64,000 nt of DNA from Sulfuricella denitrificans skB26 (lineage in GTDB: Bacteria; Pseudomonadota; Gammaproteobacteria; Burkholderiales; Sulfuricellaceae). A model generated the notes under the pieces. It worked only from the letters and a program-made list of their open reading frames with translations. It was not told the origin of the DNA and searched no databases. The stretch covers positions 992,001 through 1,056,000 of the forward strand of contig NC_022357.1 in NCBI RefSeq assembly GCF_000297055.2, in the 5' to 3' direction. Within the stretch, counting starts at the first letter, position 1. The number at the start of each line of letters is the position of its first letter. Of the stretch, positions 24,572 to 33,731 are shown one piece after another. The position numbers were made by a program, and so were the translations under genes.

Positions 24572-24784
24572 ATGCGTACATTGGTCGATATCCCAGACAG
24601 GCAGATCAAGGATTTGACGGCGATATGCGAAGCCGAGAAGATTTCTCGTGCTGAAGTCGTCCGTCGGGCAATTGCTGATTACCTGGAAAAGAAAAAGCCG
24701 AGTGCCGCTGAGGCGTTCGGTCTCTGGAAGGATCACAAGATAGATGGGTTGGCCTATCAAGAGCAGGTTCGTTCTGAATGGTAA
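24572..24784 (+). CDS. Ribbon-helix-helix antitoxin (VapB-like)
   Basis: 70 residues from ATG 24572, preceded by aaggaaa; an upstream in-frame start at 24512 runs through the operator and is rejected. MRTLVDIPDRQIKDLTAICEAEKISRAEVVRRAIADYLEKKK is a ribbon-helix-helix fold (beta strand then two helices). The C-terminus AFGLWKDHKIDGLAYQEQVRSEW is the toxin-binding tail. The downstream PIN toxin start overlaps its end by 7 bp, so translation is coupled. Confidence 0.88.
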   Translation: MRTLVDIPDRQIKDLTAICEAEKISRAEVVRRAIADYLEKKKPSAAEAFGLWKDHKIDGLAYQEQVRSEW

Positions 24785-25143
24785 GCGCCCTATTTGATAC
24801 CAATATACTGGTCGACTATCTCAATGGGATCGAACAGGCAAAGACTGAGTTGGACAGATACACCGACAAAGCCATCAGCCTGATAACCTGGATGGAAGTC
24901 ATGGTGGGCGCAACGCCAGAAACCGAAGCAATCATTCAGAATTTTTTGGGTACCTTCGTCAACCTGCCTATAGATGAGCAGGTCAGCCATTTGGCCGTGG
25001 CACTCCGCAAGAAACACAAAATCAAATTACCGGATGCCATCGTGTGGGCAACGGCTCTGGTGCACAAAAGAATACTGGTCACGCGGAACACGAAGGATTT
25101 TTCGAAGGACGAACCCGGCATTCGTGTCCCGTATCAAATTTAA
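24778..25143 (+). CDS. vapC: VapC-type PIN-domain toxin
   Basis: 121 residues. Acidic PIN residues are visible: ALFDTNILVDYLNG (first Asp), ITWMEVMVGA (Glu), KLPDAIVWATAL (Asp) and LVTRNTKDFSK (Asp). This is a full active-site set for a magnesium-dependent RNase, which in VapC toxins cuts tRNA or rRNA. It overlaps the antitoxin gene by 7 bp. Base composition is lower in GC than the core genes, consistent with acquisition. Confidence 0.92.
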   Translation: MVSALFDTNILVDYLNGIEQAKTELDRYTDKAISLITWMEVMVGATPETEAIIQNFLGTFVNLPIDEQVSHLAVALRKKHKIKLPDAIVWATALVHKRILVTRNTKDFSKDEPGIRVPYQI

Positions 25144-25371
25144 AATTGAAACCTCAGTTGGACAAGTTGAAGTGTGCGGTTTTTGGGGCGCATGGCAAGG
25201 CGTAATGACGATGAATGGTATTTCATACAATTGGTTACAACGAAAAAATGGGTGATCGCTGGCAATGAATGTTTGCCCATATCTATCAATATCTTCTACT
25301 GTCTATCGTAATTTAGTTAGATATTTTCTCAGGCAGCAGTTGTTCCGCTAGTTGAATATGCGGCTAAACTG

Positions 25372-26232
25372 ATGGTGCCGCAACTCAACCTAAGGGAAAA
25401 GGCGCAAACGGTTGGTGTCGTTTTAGCGCCGCAAGACATTATGACCACAAGCCGCTGGAGCAAAGAACAACTCAAGCTCGCATTCCATCTTTATTGCCAA
25501 CTACCTTTTGGAAGGTTGCACAGCCGAAACCCGGAAATTATCCAGCTTGCCAAACTAATTGGGCGAACACCCGGTGCGGTAGCGATGAAACTCGTGAATT
25601 TTGCCAGCCTTGACCCGGCAATCACCAGCACAGGGCGCGCGGGTTTGGGTAATGCTGGCTCACTTGACAAAGAAGTTTGGGCTGAATTTCATGCCGGCTG
25701 GGAAAAGCTCGCGCTTGAATGCTCTCAGTTAAATGTTCAACTCCGCAAAGAGAAGGGAGCCGAAGCGGTTGTTGAATTGGACGTTACCGAGCAAGAGGGA
25801 CTCCAAGATTTTACTGGTGAGACAAAGCGAGTGGTGACCGAACAGCGGATTAAGCAACACTTCTTCCGGCGTGCGGTGCTGAGTAGCTATCGGGGGCGGT
25901 GCTGCATATCTGGCCTTTCGGATGCGCGCTTGCTGATGGCAAGCCACATCGTGCCGTGGAGTAACGACAAAGAAAATCGGCTTAATCCCAGCAATGGCCT
26001 ATGTCTTTCTCCCATCCACGACAAAGCATTTGATCGCGGGTTGATAACGATCTCTGGTGATTATGAGGTGATGTTGTCCGAGCAACTAAAGCAGAATGAT
26101 GATGCCTTTGTTGCCCAGATATTTCTGCCATTGGAAGGACGGAGGATTGAACTGCCAGAAAGATTTATTCCGAGCATCGCGTTTCTTTCTCGTCATCGCA
26201 ACGAGATATTTATTGATGCCGCAGGACAATAA
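25372..26232 (+). CDS. HNH endonuclease family protein
   Basis: 286 residues from ATG 25372; a later ATG (25441) is possible, and neither has a clear ribosome site. An N-terminal domain (about 24-110) reads SRWSKEQLKLAFHLYCQLPFGRLHSRNPEIIQLAKLIGRTPGAVAMKLVNFASLDP, a helix-turn-helix-like module. The C-terminal HNH domain has FFRRAVLSSYRGRCCISGLSDARLLMASHIVPW and NPSNGLCLSPIHDKAFDRG, with the expected His, Asn and His. It is probably a modification-dependent or defence nuclease. There is no methyltransferase nearby. Codon use is AT-richer than the chromosome core. Confidence 0.85.
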   Translation: MVPQLNLREKAQTVGVVLAPQDIMTTSRWSKEQLKLAFHLYCQLPFGRLHSRNPEIIQLAKLIGRTPGAVAMKLVNFASLDPAITSTGRAGLGNAGSLDKEVWAEFHAGWEKLALECSQLNVQLRKEKGAEAVVELDVTEQEGLQDFTGETKRVVTEQRIKQHFFRRAVLSSYRGRCCISGLSDARLLMASHIVPWSNDKENRLNPSNGLCLSPIHDKAFDRGLITISGDYEVMLSEQLKQNDDAFVAQIFLPLEGRRIELPERFIPSIAFLSRHRNEIFIDAAGQ

Positions 26233-26256
26233 ACTTCTACCCGCAAAGGAGTGGTT

Positions 26257-26640
26257 ATGATTACTCCAGTTGTACTTCACGAAGACGCTTTCTATGAGTA
26301 TTTCAAACCATATCGCCACCCTGATGCGTGCCACGATATTTGGGGTGGATTGGATCTGGAAACCTTTGGCAAAGACCTTGATACAGTCAGAAAGCTAGAT
26401 GCCTCTTATTTGTGGACAGTGCTGGAAGGTGGTTCTAGCAATGATCAATGGATTACTCCCGGATATCATTTTGTTAATTGCATATGCTACTTGGTCACAG
26501 AAAAATCTCATCTAGGGATTGATATCGATTTTCGAGTTCCAAGTAGATTAAATTTTTTAACGCCTATCGGACTGTCGAGGCAGATGAATAAAATTTCCCG
26601 TTTAATTCAGGACGCTCATCAACACATCTCAGTCCGGTGA
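26257..26640 (+). CDS. Hypothetical protein downstream of the HNH gene
   Basis: 127 residues from ATG 26257, preceded by aaaggag; an in-frame GTG six bases earlier is part of that site. The sequence MITPVVLHEDAFYEYFKPYRHPDACHDIWGGLDLETFGKDLDTVRKLDASYLWTVLEGGSSNDQWITPGYHFVNCICYLVTEK looks like a compact alpha-beta protein. No family was recognised. It begins 24 bp after the HNH stop and is probably co-transcribed; an inhibitor or accessory role is possible but not shown. Confidence 0.7.
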   Translation: MITPVVLHEDAFYEYFKPYRHPDACHDIWGGLDLETFGKDLDTVRKLDASYLWTVLEGGSSNDQWITPGYHFVNCICYLVTEKSHLGIDIDFRVPSRLNFLTPIGLSRQMNKISRLIQDAHQHISVR

Positions 26641-27055
26641 TACCGGGATTGGGTAAAACTCAGATAACACCGGCATTTCTCAGGCCGCGTAATAACCAGT
26701 GGGTATTACACTGAAATATTAGGGTCGTAGTCTAACTAGAGTGGCAGCTCAGCCTCGCAATATTCCTTGAAGGAGCAACTTCCCGGGTTTACGACCGTGA
26801 CCGGGACCGGGACATTCCGGAAGGCCCAAAAGCAGAAACCCGTTTCAGCTTTTTCTCGCCGGAACGGGTTCCTGTGTTTACTCCGCTTTAGCAGGATTTA
26901 TTAAGCGCCCTGCAATCTGTTAGCTTCTTTATTTCAAATCGGCGCTTCACGTTTTAAAATTAGCACAGATTTTAAGAAGTGCAAATTTTCGAATAAAAAT
27001 TTTTTGCGGGTTGAGTAGCCTCTGGGCGGCTGCTTTAAATGGAGGCGGGGGGAGA
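26641..27055. other. 415-bp intergenic region with a hairpin and a tmRNA-like repeat
   Basis: No gene was seen. aacccgtt (26837-26844) pairs with aacgggtt (26863-26870), a long-loop hairpin between two converging genes. The stretch 26930-27010 is AT-rich. At 27040-27053 tggaggcgggggga exactly repeats 28950-28963 inside the tmRNA 3' end. Confidence 0.55.
27040..27053. repeat. 14-bp copy of the tmRNA 3' end, possible att-like scar
   Basis: tggaggcgggggga occurs here in direct orientation with 28950-28963, the acceptor and T-arm part of the tmRNA gene. It lies two bases before the fic stop codon (27056). Tyrosine-recombinase islands often use the ssrA 3' end and leave such a partial copy at the far end. 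No integrase is present. Confidence 0.4.
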
Positions 27056-28204
27056 TCAACGAGTCAGTAGCTCGATGTACGGCTGGTAGCTGTAATTTCG
27101 GTTTTTCTTCTGGCCGGTCATTTCGGTGACGATACCGAGATCCTCGAGCATCTTGACGGCCGCATTCGCTGTCGGGAAAGTCGTGTCCAGCATCTGTCTC
27201 ACCCGCTCGATGGTGAAGCGGGGCATCATCGGCAGTTGTTCAAACAAACGGTAGCTGGCGGGGCCGGCCTTGGGCGATCCTAGCAAGCGGCGCCGGTCTG
27301 CCGCCACCAGGCTGGCGATGGCGATGATGCTGCCCTCAGCTTCAGTGGCTGCGGCTGTTACCCCCTCCAGGAAAAAACTTACCCAGGCTTCCCAATCACC
27401 CTCGGTGCGGATGATCGAAAGTCGCCGGTAATACTCTGCTTGATGCTGCTTCAAATAGCCGCTCAGGTACATCAATGGTTCGGGCAGCAAGCCCCAGTAC
27501 TCCAGCAGCGCGGTGATCAGCAGGCGGCCGATGCGTCCGTTGCCGTCCAGAAATGGGTGGATGGTTTCGAACTGTGCGTGTACCAGCGCAATTTTCACGA
27601 GTGGTTGGAAAGCAGGCAATGGACCGTGTATGAATTGCTCCAGATTGCTCAGCAGCTTGGGCACTTGATCGGCTGGTGGCGGTACAAAGGCGGCGTTGCC
27701 CGGACGGGTACCGCCAATCCAGTTTTGTGAGCGCCTCAGCTCACCGGGTTGTTTGCCAGCTCCCCGCACTCCATCAAGCAGCAAGCGGTGGGCCTCGCAC
27801 AGTAGGCGAACGCTGATGGGCAAGCCGTTGGGGGCACGCAGGTTGTCTTGCACCAGTCGGAAGGCGCGCAGGTAGTTGGTGACTTCTTCCACATCATCCG
27901 TGTTGCTGACCGCGAAACCTGCTTCCTCGTCGAACAAGTCGGTCAGCGTGGCCTGTGTCCCCTCGATTTGCGAGGTAAGCAAGGCTTCCTTGCGTATCGC
28001 GCTGTACAGCAACCAGTCCACCGACGGCACCAGCCCCGACACTCCGGACAGACGGGCTAGTGCCAGTTCCGCCAGGCGGTTGTGCTCGATAAACGCGTCC
28101 GGCGCAAGCGCAGGATTGGCGGGTGGGAGAGGATGTGGAACGAAAGCCTGGACAGGCTCGCCCAGAGTCGTCGAGATGACATACGTTCCTGTAGATCGCA
28201 CCAT
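27056..28204 (-). CDS. Fic family protein with N-terminal inhibitory motif
   Basis: 382 residues. The Fic core is HPFLDGNGRIGR (216-227), complete for AMP transfer to hydroxyl side chains. The inhibitory helix motif TSQIEG (77-82) matches the S/T-xxx-E-G/N rule and lies N-terminal to the core, as in class II Fic proteins, so activity is normally held off. A C-terminal winged helix is suggested by LFEQLPMMPRFTIERVRQMLDTTFPTANAAVKMLEDLGIVTEM. Target proteins are unknown. Three palindromes just upstream suggest that this winged helix binds its own promoter. Confidence 0.92.
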   Translation of the reverse strand: MVRSTGTYVISTTLGEPVQAFVPHPLPPANPALAPDAFIEHNRLAELALARLSGVSGLVPSVDWLLYSAIRKEALLTSQIEGTQATLTDLFDEEAGFAVSNTDDVEEVTNYLRAFRLVQDNLRAPNGLPISVRLLCEAHRLLLDGVRGAGKQPGELRRSQNWIGGTRPGNAAFVPPPADQVPKLLSNLEQFIHGPLPAFQPLVKIALVHAQFETIHPFLDGNGRIGRLLITALLEYWGLLPEPLMYLSGYLKQHQAEYYRRLSIIRTEGDWEAWVSFFLEGVTAAATEAEGSIIAIASLVAADRRRLLGSPKAGPASYRLFEQLPMMPRFTIERVRQMLDTTFPTANAAVKMLEDLGIVTEMTGQKKNRNYSYQPYIELLTR

Positions 28205-28206
28205 GG

Positions 28207-28284
28207 TAAAGACCTCTTTAAACTGATGTTTTAATATTAAAGCATTCTTTAGTACTCAGCGCAACAATTAAAGAACTCTTTAAT
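28207..28284. promoter_or_regulatory. Three 31-bp-spaced palindromes upstream of fic
   Basis: The 14-bp sites taaagacctcttta (28207), taaagcattcttta (28238) and taaagaactcttta (28269) follow the rule TAAAGA-NN-TCTTTA, with one mismatch in the middle site. Starts are exactly 31 bp apart, about three DNA turns, so a regulator would bind all three on one face. The first site begins 3 bp from the fic ATG. Confidence 0.82.
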
Positions 28285-28369
28285 AAAAATCAGTGGGTCT
28301 ACTTTTGACGTGAAGGCGGAGGATTGCCCGTCTTTCGCGCGTCATCCGCGAAAGCTGTTTCCCTGCTAC

Positions 28370-28870
28370 TTATTTGCCACTATCCCAACGCTCGAACCAG
28401 TCGGTCAACGCGCGGCTTTCGCCAAGGCCGGCGAGCCGGTGGTCAATGGCATCGTGATTGCCCCAAACCACGTTCGCCAAGGCACCATCGGCTACGCGGG
28501 ATTCGATGTCGTGGCAATAAAGCCCCAGGTCGCGCTGCACGTAGAAGCCGTAGGTGCGGCATGCCACCGGTCGCTGGGTGTAGACAGGGCAGGAGCCGGT
28601 AGCAAGGTCCAGCAGTGGGCAGGTGATGGGGGGCGACCGCTGGCCGGATAAGACGGCCATGTTCCCGCGGATTTCCTGGAGTCGTTCTGGCGGTAGGGCT
28701 GCCAAGCCCTCGCGCAGCAAGTCCCATTCTGCTGCCGTCAGTTGCGGTATGTCGGCGAGCCGCCGACAACAACCGTCGCAGCCCTTCCCGCACAGCCAGT
28801 CGGAACGATTCTCCCGGATGGTTTGTACGCGCACATCAATGTCGACATGGAGGTGGGTTAGAGTGGTCAT
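28370..28870 (-). CDS. YkgJ family cysteine-cluster protein
   Basis: 166 residues. The N-terminal cluster WLCGKGCDGCCRRLADIP has Cys spaced CxxxCxxCC. The later CPLLDLATGSCPVYTQRPVACRTYGF adds three more, the usual YkgJ layout thought to bind zinc or an iron-sulfur cluster. The P-V-A-C-R-x-Y-G segment is the strongest signature. Function in the family is not established. The gene lies between fic and the tmRNA gene, all on the minus strand. Confidence 0.9.
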   Translation of the reverse strand: MTTLTHLHVDIDVRVQTIRENRSDWLCGKGCDGCCRRLADIPQLTAAEWDLLREGLAALPPERLQEIRGNMAVLSGQRSPPITCPLLDLATGSCPVYTQRPVACRTYGFYVQRDLGLYCHDIESRVADGALANVVWGNHDAIDHRLAGLGESRALTDWFERWDSGK

Positions 28871-28906
28871 ATTTATTTACGTTAGTTCGTTCCCATTTGC
28901 CCACCA

Positions 28907-28940
28907 AACAAAAACGGCACCCGAAGGTGCCGTTTTTGTT
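28907..28940 (-). terminator. Rho-independent terminator after tmRNA
   Basis: aaaaacggcacc, a cgaa tetraloop and ggtgccgttttt form a long perfect stem with flanking A and T tracts. It lies just beyond the 3' CCA of the tmRNA on the minus strand and upstream of the ykgJ-like gene. Confidence 0.9.
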
Positions 28941-28946
28941 CGATTT

Positions 28947-29319
28947 TGGTGGAGGCGGGGGGAATCGAACCCCCGTCCGCAAGCCCTCTACAGGCAGTTC
29001 TACATACTTAGTCCGATTATTTGATTTCGCCCGAATTACGCCAACCGAACAGGCTGAATTCACGCTAGTTGCCTTAAGTTTAGTATCGGTTCAAGCAACC
29101 CGGACCGACACGAGTCTCTGTTAATGACTCTGCTCTTGTTACCTTGCGGCTTCAAGCCGGCCCAGAGACCAACCGGTGCAGAGTCTAACCGGCAATTAAG
29201 CGGCTAGAGCGTAGTTTTCGTCGTTTGCGACTAGTTTTTTTCAGATGGATTTACGAGGTAACTGAGCCTCGGTATGCCCTACGCTGCTTTGCAACCCACG
29301 TCGAAACCGGGTCGCCCCC
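28947..29319 (-). ncRNA. ssrA: tmRNA (ssrA)
   Basis: About 373 nt. The 5' end GGGGGCGACCCGGTTTCGACG and the 3' end, a T-arm GGTTCGA followed by CGCCTCCACCA, form the tRNA-like acceptor stem with seven pairs (one G-U). The tag frame at 29196-29228 reads ANDENYALAA then TAA, a typical betaproteobacterial degradation tag ending in LAA. Pseudoknot-like paired segments follow the tag. tmRNA rescues stalled ribosomes with SmpB, whose gene is not in the window. The terminator at 28907-28940 follows directly. Confidence 0.96.
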
Positions 29320-29381
29320 ATGCTAACCATAGACTTGGCATTGAAGAGAAAGTTCCCGAGCCAAGCTCGACAGTTATTGAA

Positions 29382-29957
29382 TTATACATGATACGCCAGG
29401 GCATGATCGGTTCGGGTGTCGATGTCGGCGAATATGCCGAGGTCTTCGCAATCGAATGATTCGATGCGTGCAGCGTGGGCGGTGAGCAAGGGATGCGCGC
29501 CCCGGTCGCCGCTGAGCTGGGCCAGGTCGTGGAAAAATTCGCGCGCGAAGCCGACTGGATGGCCGCGGATGCTTTGGTGGCGCGGTGCGGCGATCGGCGC
29601 GCCGGCCCTGATCAGGTTGGCTACGCTGCGGATGGTGTCGGGCTGGATGAACGGCATGTCGGCCAGGGCGATCAGCCAGCCATGTGAGTCCTGTGCGGCG
29701 CTGACGCCGAAGGCGAGGCTGGTTCCCATGCCGGTGTTCGCGTTAGGGCAGTACGCTATCTGAAAGCCTTCCTCTTCCAGCAGTTGCGCAAGCGGCTGAT
29801 CGTCTGGGCGCACCACTGCAATGCCATGGTCCACAGCGCTGAGCAGATTGCGAGCCGCTTTTACTCCGATCGGTGTGCCGCACCGCAGGGGGGCCAGCAA
29901 TTTGTCGCCGCCGAAGCGCGTTCCGGCCCCCGCAGCCAGCAGGATCCCGGTGATCAA
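29382..29957 (-). CDS. mocA: MocA-type molybdenum cofactor nucleotidyltransferase
   Basis: 191 residues. The N-terminal nucleotide-binding signature ILLAAGAGTRFGGDKLLAPL fits NTP transferases. GMGTSLAFGVSAAQDSHGWLIALADMPFIQPDTI gives the metal-binding Asp, and RGHPVGFAREFFHDLAQLSGDRGAHPLL matches MocA. It adds CMP to the molybdenum cofactor for xanthine-dehydrogenase-family enzymes. The start overlaps the xdhC stop by 4 bp. The 3' end lies 62 bp from the tmRNA 5' end, so the tmRNA promoter sits at or inside this gene's end. Confidence 0.92.
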   Translation of the reverse strand: MITGILLAAGAGTRFGGDKLLAPLRCGTPIGVKAARNLLSAVDHGIAVVRPDDQPLAQLLEEEGFQIAYCPNANTGMGTSLAFGVSAAQDSHGWLIALADMPFIQPDTIRSVANLIRAGAPIAAPRHQSIRGHPVGFAREFFHDLAQLSGDRGAHPLLTAHAARIESFDCEDLGIFADIDTRTDHALAYHV

Positions 29958-30958
29958 GAGACCGCCGCCAGTGGCTCGCAGGTTAGCGGCCCATTCGCAG
30001 CGGCAGGCAGAACAACCAGTTCGATGCCATGGCGCACCGCGGTTAGTTCAGCCAGGATGGATACGGCAATCTCCGGCGGTGTGCGGCTGCCGATGGGGAG
30101 GCCTACCGGCCCGTGCAGACGGCCGATTTCGGCTTCGCTCAGGTCGAACAGGCGCAGGCGTTCGCGTCGCCTCTGGTTGTTGGCATTCGAGCCGATGGCG
30201 CCGACGTAGAATGCCGGTGATTTGAGCGCTTCCAACAGGGCCATGTCATCGAGTTTGGGGTCGTGGGTCAAGGCGATCACCGCGCTGCGGAGGTCAGGCC
30301 TGGAGGCGGTTACCGCGTCGTCCGGCATCCCCGGTACGAGTTTGGCGCCGGCAACATCCCAGGCTGCGCTGTACTCCTCGCGCGGGTCGCAGGCCTGTAC
30401 CTGATAATCCAGTGCCAGTGCCATCTGCGCCAGATAGCGGGAAATCTGGCCGGCGCCGATCAGGAGCAGTCGCCAGCTTGGCCCGTGTACGGTGGTCAGC
30501 GATTGCCCGTCGAACTGTGTGGCTTCGTCGATGTGCGGCAGATAAAGCATGGTGCGGCCAGTGGCAAGCTCGATGCGGCGGCCGATCAGCCTGCGCTGAG
30601 TGAGGGCGTCCAGGATGGCTTGCAGCACGAGGGCGTTGGGCGCTGGTTCCAGCACCAGTTGCAGCGTGCCGCCACAGGGCAGGCTGAAGCGGTGGCATTC
30701 TTCGGCGGTGCCGCCATAGGTGAGCACTTCCGGTTGGGTGGGTGATGCGGTGCGCACCCGTTCGATCAGATCGGCCTCGATGCAGCCGCCGGAAACCGAG
30801 CCGGCAAGCAGCCCGTCGTCTCGCAGCGCAAGCAGGGAGCCGACCGGGCGTGGTGAAGAGCCCCAGGTTTTGACTACGGTGGCGAGAGTGACGCGACGGC
30901 TTTCATTCTGCCATTGCAAGCATTTCTGCAGGACTTCCATATCCGTGTTGTTCATCAT
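29954..30958 (-). CDS. xdhC: XdhC/CoxI family molybdenum cofactor insertion protein
   Basis: 334 residues. The N-terminal part [43 protein letters not shown] is the XdhC/CoxI signature. The C-terminal Rossmann-like part has [30 protein letters not shown] and [18 protein letters not shown]. XdhC proteins bind sulfurated cofactor and hand it to xanthine-dehydrogenase-type enzymes. It overlaps iorB upstream and mocA downstream by 4 bp each, so the four genes form one operon and its client is almost surely the IorAB-like enzyme. Confidence 0.93.
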   Translation of the reverse strand: MMNNTDMEVLQKCLQWQNESRRVTLATVVKTWGSSPRPVGSLLALRDDGLLAGSVSGGCIEADLIERVRTASPTQPEVLTYGGTAEECHRFSLPCGGTLQLVLEPAPNALVLQAILDALTQRRLIGRRIELATGRTMLYLPHIDEATQFDGQSLTTVHGPSWRLLLIGAGQISRYLAQMALALDYQVQACDPREEYSAAWDVAGAKLVPGMPDDAVTASRPDLRSAVIALTHDPKLDDMALLEALKSPAFYVGAIGSNANNQRRRERLRLFDLSEAEIGRLHGPVGLPIGSRTPPEIAVSILAELTAVRHGIELVVLPAAANGPLTCEPLAAVS

Positions 30959-33150
30959 GCGCTCCGCAGTTCGAATGTTTCGAATGGCAGCTTGCGCAGG
31001 CGCTTGCCGGTTGCGGCGAACAGTGCGTTGGCGACTGCCGGGGCCAGCGGCGGTACGCCCGGCTCGCCGACCCCGGTGGGTGCCGCTTGGGACGGGACAA
31101 TGTGGACTTCGACCTGAGGCATTTCGCTGATGCGCAGCAGCGGATAATCATTGAAGTTGGATTGTTCGACGCGGCCATCCTTGAAGGTGATGGCGCTGTG
31201 CAAGGCTGCCGAAAGGGCGAAGCCAATACCGCCTTCCATCTGCGCCCCGATCTGGTCCGGGTTCACCGCGACGCCACAGTCTACGGCACACACCACCCGG
31301 TCGACGCTGAACGAACCGTCTGGCCTGACGCTAACCTCCGCCACTTCGGCGGTGAATGAGTGGAACGATTCATGCACCGCGATGCCGCGCCCGCGCCGGA
31401 CGCCGCTTTTTGGTGCCAGCGGCTTGCCCCATCCTGCCTTGGCGGCAGCCAGTTCGAGCACGCCGATGTGGCGCGGCTGGTGGGCCAGCAGGCTGCGGCG
31501 GAATTCGTAAGGATCCTTGCCTGCGGCTACCGCCAGCTCGTCGATGAATACCTCGGTTGAGAAGGCTGTATGGGTATGCCCGACGCTGCGCCACCACAGC
31601 ACCGGCACGCCCAGTTTAGGAGAATGCAGTTCGACGTGCAGATTGGGGATTTTGTAGGCGAGATTGGATACGCCCTCGACCGAAGTCATGTCGATGCCGT
31701 CCTTGACCATTCCGCCTTCGAACGCTGTGCCGGCAACAATCGACTGGCCGACCAGGCGCTGGCTCCAGGTCACCAGATTGCCTTGTTCATCCAGTCCGCC
31801 GCTGACGGCATGGACGAACATGGGCCGGTAATAGCCGCCATGAATATCATCCTCGCGCGTCCACATGAGGCGGATCGGCGCGTTGAGATGGCTGACGGCC
31901 TTTGCCACCGATACCGCCTCCGCGATGTAGTCGGAGGTGGGGTTGGCGCGCCGACCGAAGCTGCCGCCGGCAAGCATGGTGTGGATTTGCACCTGTTCCG
32001 GCTGGATCCCGAGAATTTTCGCGGCGGTGGCCTGGTCGCCGGTCTGCATCTGAGAGCCAGCCCAGATTTCGCAGCCGTTTTCCTTTAGCTTCACGACGCA
32101 GTTGATCGGCTCCATCGGCGCGTGGGCGAGATAAGGGAACTCGAACGTGGCTTCCAGCTTTTTCGTGGATTCTCCTAGGGCCTTCGCTGCATCGCCTTCG
32201 TTGCGGGCGACCATGCCGGGCTGCTTCAGCAGTTCCAGGTAGTGTTCGCGTTGTGCGGCGGAGCTGACCCGTTCCGCGCCCGTTTCATCCCATTCCACCT
32301 GCAACGCATCGCGCCCCTTTTTCGCGCTCCAGAAGTCTGTCGCGATTACCGCAACGCCGCGCGGCACTTCAACCACGGCGCGCACGCCGGGCACTGCTTT
32401 GGCTTTGTCAGCCTGGATGCGTTTGACCTTGGCGCCGAATAGCGGTGGGCGCGCGATCAGTGCAGTGAGCTGGCCGGGCAGGCGCAGGTCGGAGGCGAAT
32501 AGGGCGCTGCCGTCGGATTTTGCTTTCGAGTCGGTGCGCTTGAATTGCTTGCCGATGTATTTGAAATCCTGGGCTGATTTGAGTGTTACTTCGGCAGGCT
32601 GGGGCATTGTTGCAGCTTTATCCGCCAGCTTGCCGTAGCTCGCTTTGCGGCCGCTGGCGCGGTGCAGCACCATGCCGTTCTGGGTGGCGAGGGTGCTGGC
32701 GTCCACTTTCCAGTTATCCGCCGCCGCCGCGATCAGCATGGCGCGCGCAGTGGCGCCCGCCCGGCGCATCTGGTCGAATGAATTGGCCATGGCGGTGCTG
32801 CCGCCGGTGCCCTGCATCGGCCCCCAGAGCAGGTTGTTATACAGCTTGGCGTCGGCCGGCGCGGATTCGACCCTGATCTTTTCCCAAGGTACATCCAGTT
32901 CCTCGGCAACCAGGGTCGGCAGGCCGGTGTTGACGCCTTGCCCCATCTCCAGATGCTTGACGATGACCGTTACGGTGTCGTCGGGCGCGATCCGGATGAA
33001 GGCGTTGGGCGCAAAGGGTTTGCCTGCACCTTGGCCCGCCATCATCCTGGCGGCGCCGACAGGCAGGTAGAACGCGATGGTGAGGCCGGCGCCCAGGGTG
33101 GCGCTGGTTTTCAGAAATTTGCGACGGGTCGGGTCGATAATTTTGTCCAT
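30955..33150 (-). CDS. iorB: Molybdopterin-binding large subunit, IorB-type oxidoreductase
   Basis: 731 residues. A twin-arginine leader ([25 protein letters not shown]) sends the folded enzyme to the periplasm. Molybdenum cofactor motifs include [55 protein letters not shown] and the C-terminal [18 protein letters not shown] with the probable catalytic Glu. This is the two-subunit isoquinoline 1-oxidoreductase/aldehyde dehydrogenase type. Substrate cannot be read; aldehydes or N-heterocycles are usual. No cytochrome subunit gene is adjacent. Confidence 0.93.
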   Translation of the reverse strand: MDKIIDPTRRKFLKTSATLGAGLTIAFYLPVGAARMMAGQGAGKPFAPNAFIRIAPDDTVTVIVKHLEMGQGVNTGLPTLVAEELDVPWEKIRVESAPADAKLYNNLLWGPMQGTGGSTAMANSFDQMRRAGATARAMLIAAAADNWKVDASTLATQNGMVLHRASGRKASYGKLADKAATMPQPAEVTLKSAQDFKYIGKQFKRTDSKAKSDGSALFASDLRLPGQLTALIARPPLFGAKVKRIQADKAKAVPGVRAVVEVPRGVAVIATDFWSAKKGRDALQVEWDETGAERVSSAAQREHYLELLKQPGMVARNEGDAAKALGESTKKLEATFEFPYLAHAPMEPINCVVKLKENGCEIWAGSQMQTGDQATAAKILGIQPEQVQIHTMLAGGSFGRRANPTSDYIAEAVSVAKAVSHLNAPIRLMWTREDDIHGGYYRPMFVHAVSGGLDEQGNLVTWSQRLVGQSIVAGTAFEGGMVKDGIDMTSVEGVSNLAYKIPNLHVELHSPKLGVPVLWWRSVGHTHTAFSTEVFIDELAVAAGKDPYEFRRSLLAHQPRHIGVLELAAAKAGWGKPLAPKSGVRRGRGIAVHESFHSFTAEVAEVSVRPDGSFSVDRVVCAVDCGVAVNPDQIGAQMEGGIGFALSAALHSAITFKDGRVEQSNFNDYPLLRISEMPQVEVHIVPSQAAPTGVGEPGVPPLAPAVANALFAATGKRLRKLPFETFELRSA

Positions 33151-33153
33151 GGC

Positions 33154-33612
33154 TCATCCCTTCATCGATCTGGCGGCTTGATGCACCGCCGCACGTATGC
33201 GTTGATAGGTGGCGCAGCGGCACAGGTTGCCGTCCAGCGCTGCGTCGATGTCGGCATCGGTCGGATGGGGGTTGCGCGCGAGCAGCGCTGCCGCCGACAT
33301 GATCTGCCCCGACTGGCAGTAGCCGCATTGCGGCACATCAAGCTTGACCCAGGCATCCTGCAGGGCTTTCACGGCTTTGCTTTTGGCGCCTTCAATGGTG
33401 GTGATTTTCTGTCCGGCGGCGGCTGAAATGGGTGTCATGCAGGATCGCACCGGTGCCCCGTTGAGATGGACGGTGCATGCGCCACACAGGGCCACGCCGC
33501 AGCTATATTTGGTGCCGGTCAGACCCAGATTGTCGCGCAGCACCCAGAGCAGTGGGGTGTCCGGCGCGGCGTCTATGCTGTGCGGCTTATCGTTTACGAA
33601 AAAAGAGATCAT
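33154..33612 (-). CDS. iorA: [2Fe-2S] small subunit, IorA-type oxidoreductase
   Basis: 152 residues with two iron-sulfur clusters. The plant-type cluster ligands are in [17 protein letters not shown] and the following RSC. The second, all-helical cluster is in [12 protein letters not shown] and [11 protein letters not shown]. This subunit passes electrons from the molybdenum site. It is the first gene of the operon, 3 bp before iorB. There is no leader of its own, so export would be by piggy-back on the twin-arginine signal of IorB. Ribosome site: ggaggaac. Confidence 0.94.
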   Translation of the reverse strand: MISFFVNDKPHSIDAAPDTPLLWVLRDNLGLTGTKYSCGVALCGACTVHLNGAPVRSCMTPISAAAGQKITTIEGAKSKAVKALQDAWVKLDVPQCGYCQSGQIMSAAALLARNPHPTDADIDAALDGNLCRCATYQRIRAAVHQAARSMKG

Positions 33613-33731
33613 GCGAAGTTCCTCCGGTACTGGTAAATAGCGAAGATGGGAACTACGAGGGGTGAGACAGACGCCGGGCAGCGCGTTACGTCACGAGTTC
33701 AGAGCTGAACTCATTATAGACAATTCAGAAA

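Noticed and set aside
26760-26820. gaccgtgaccgggaccggga-like short repeats
   Set aside because: Only a few imperfect units of low complexity, too short to define an element.
28897-29124. Small plus-strand and minus-strand frames within 28836-29124
   Set aside because: They lie inside the tmRNA gene and its terminator.
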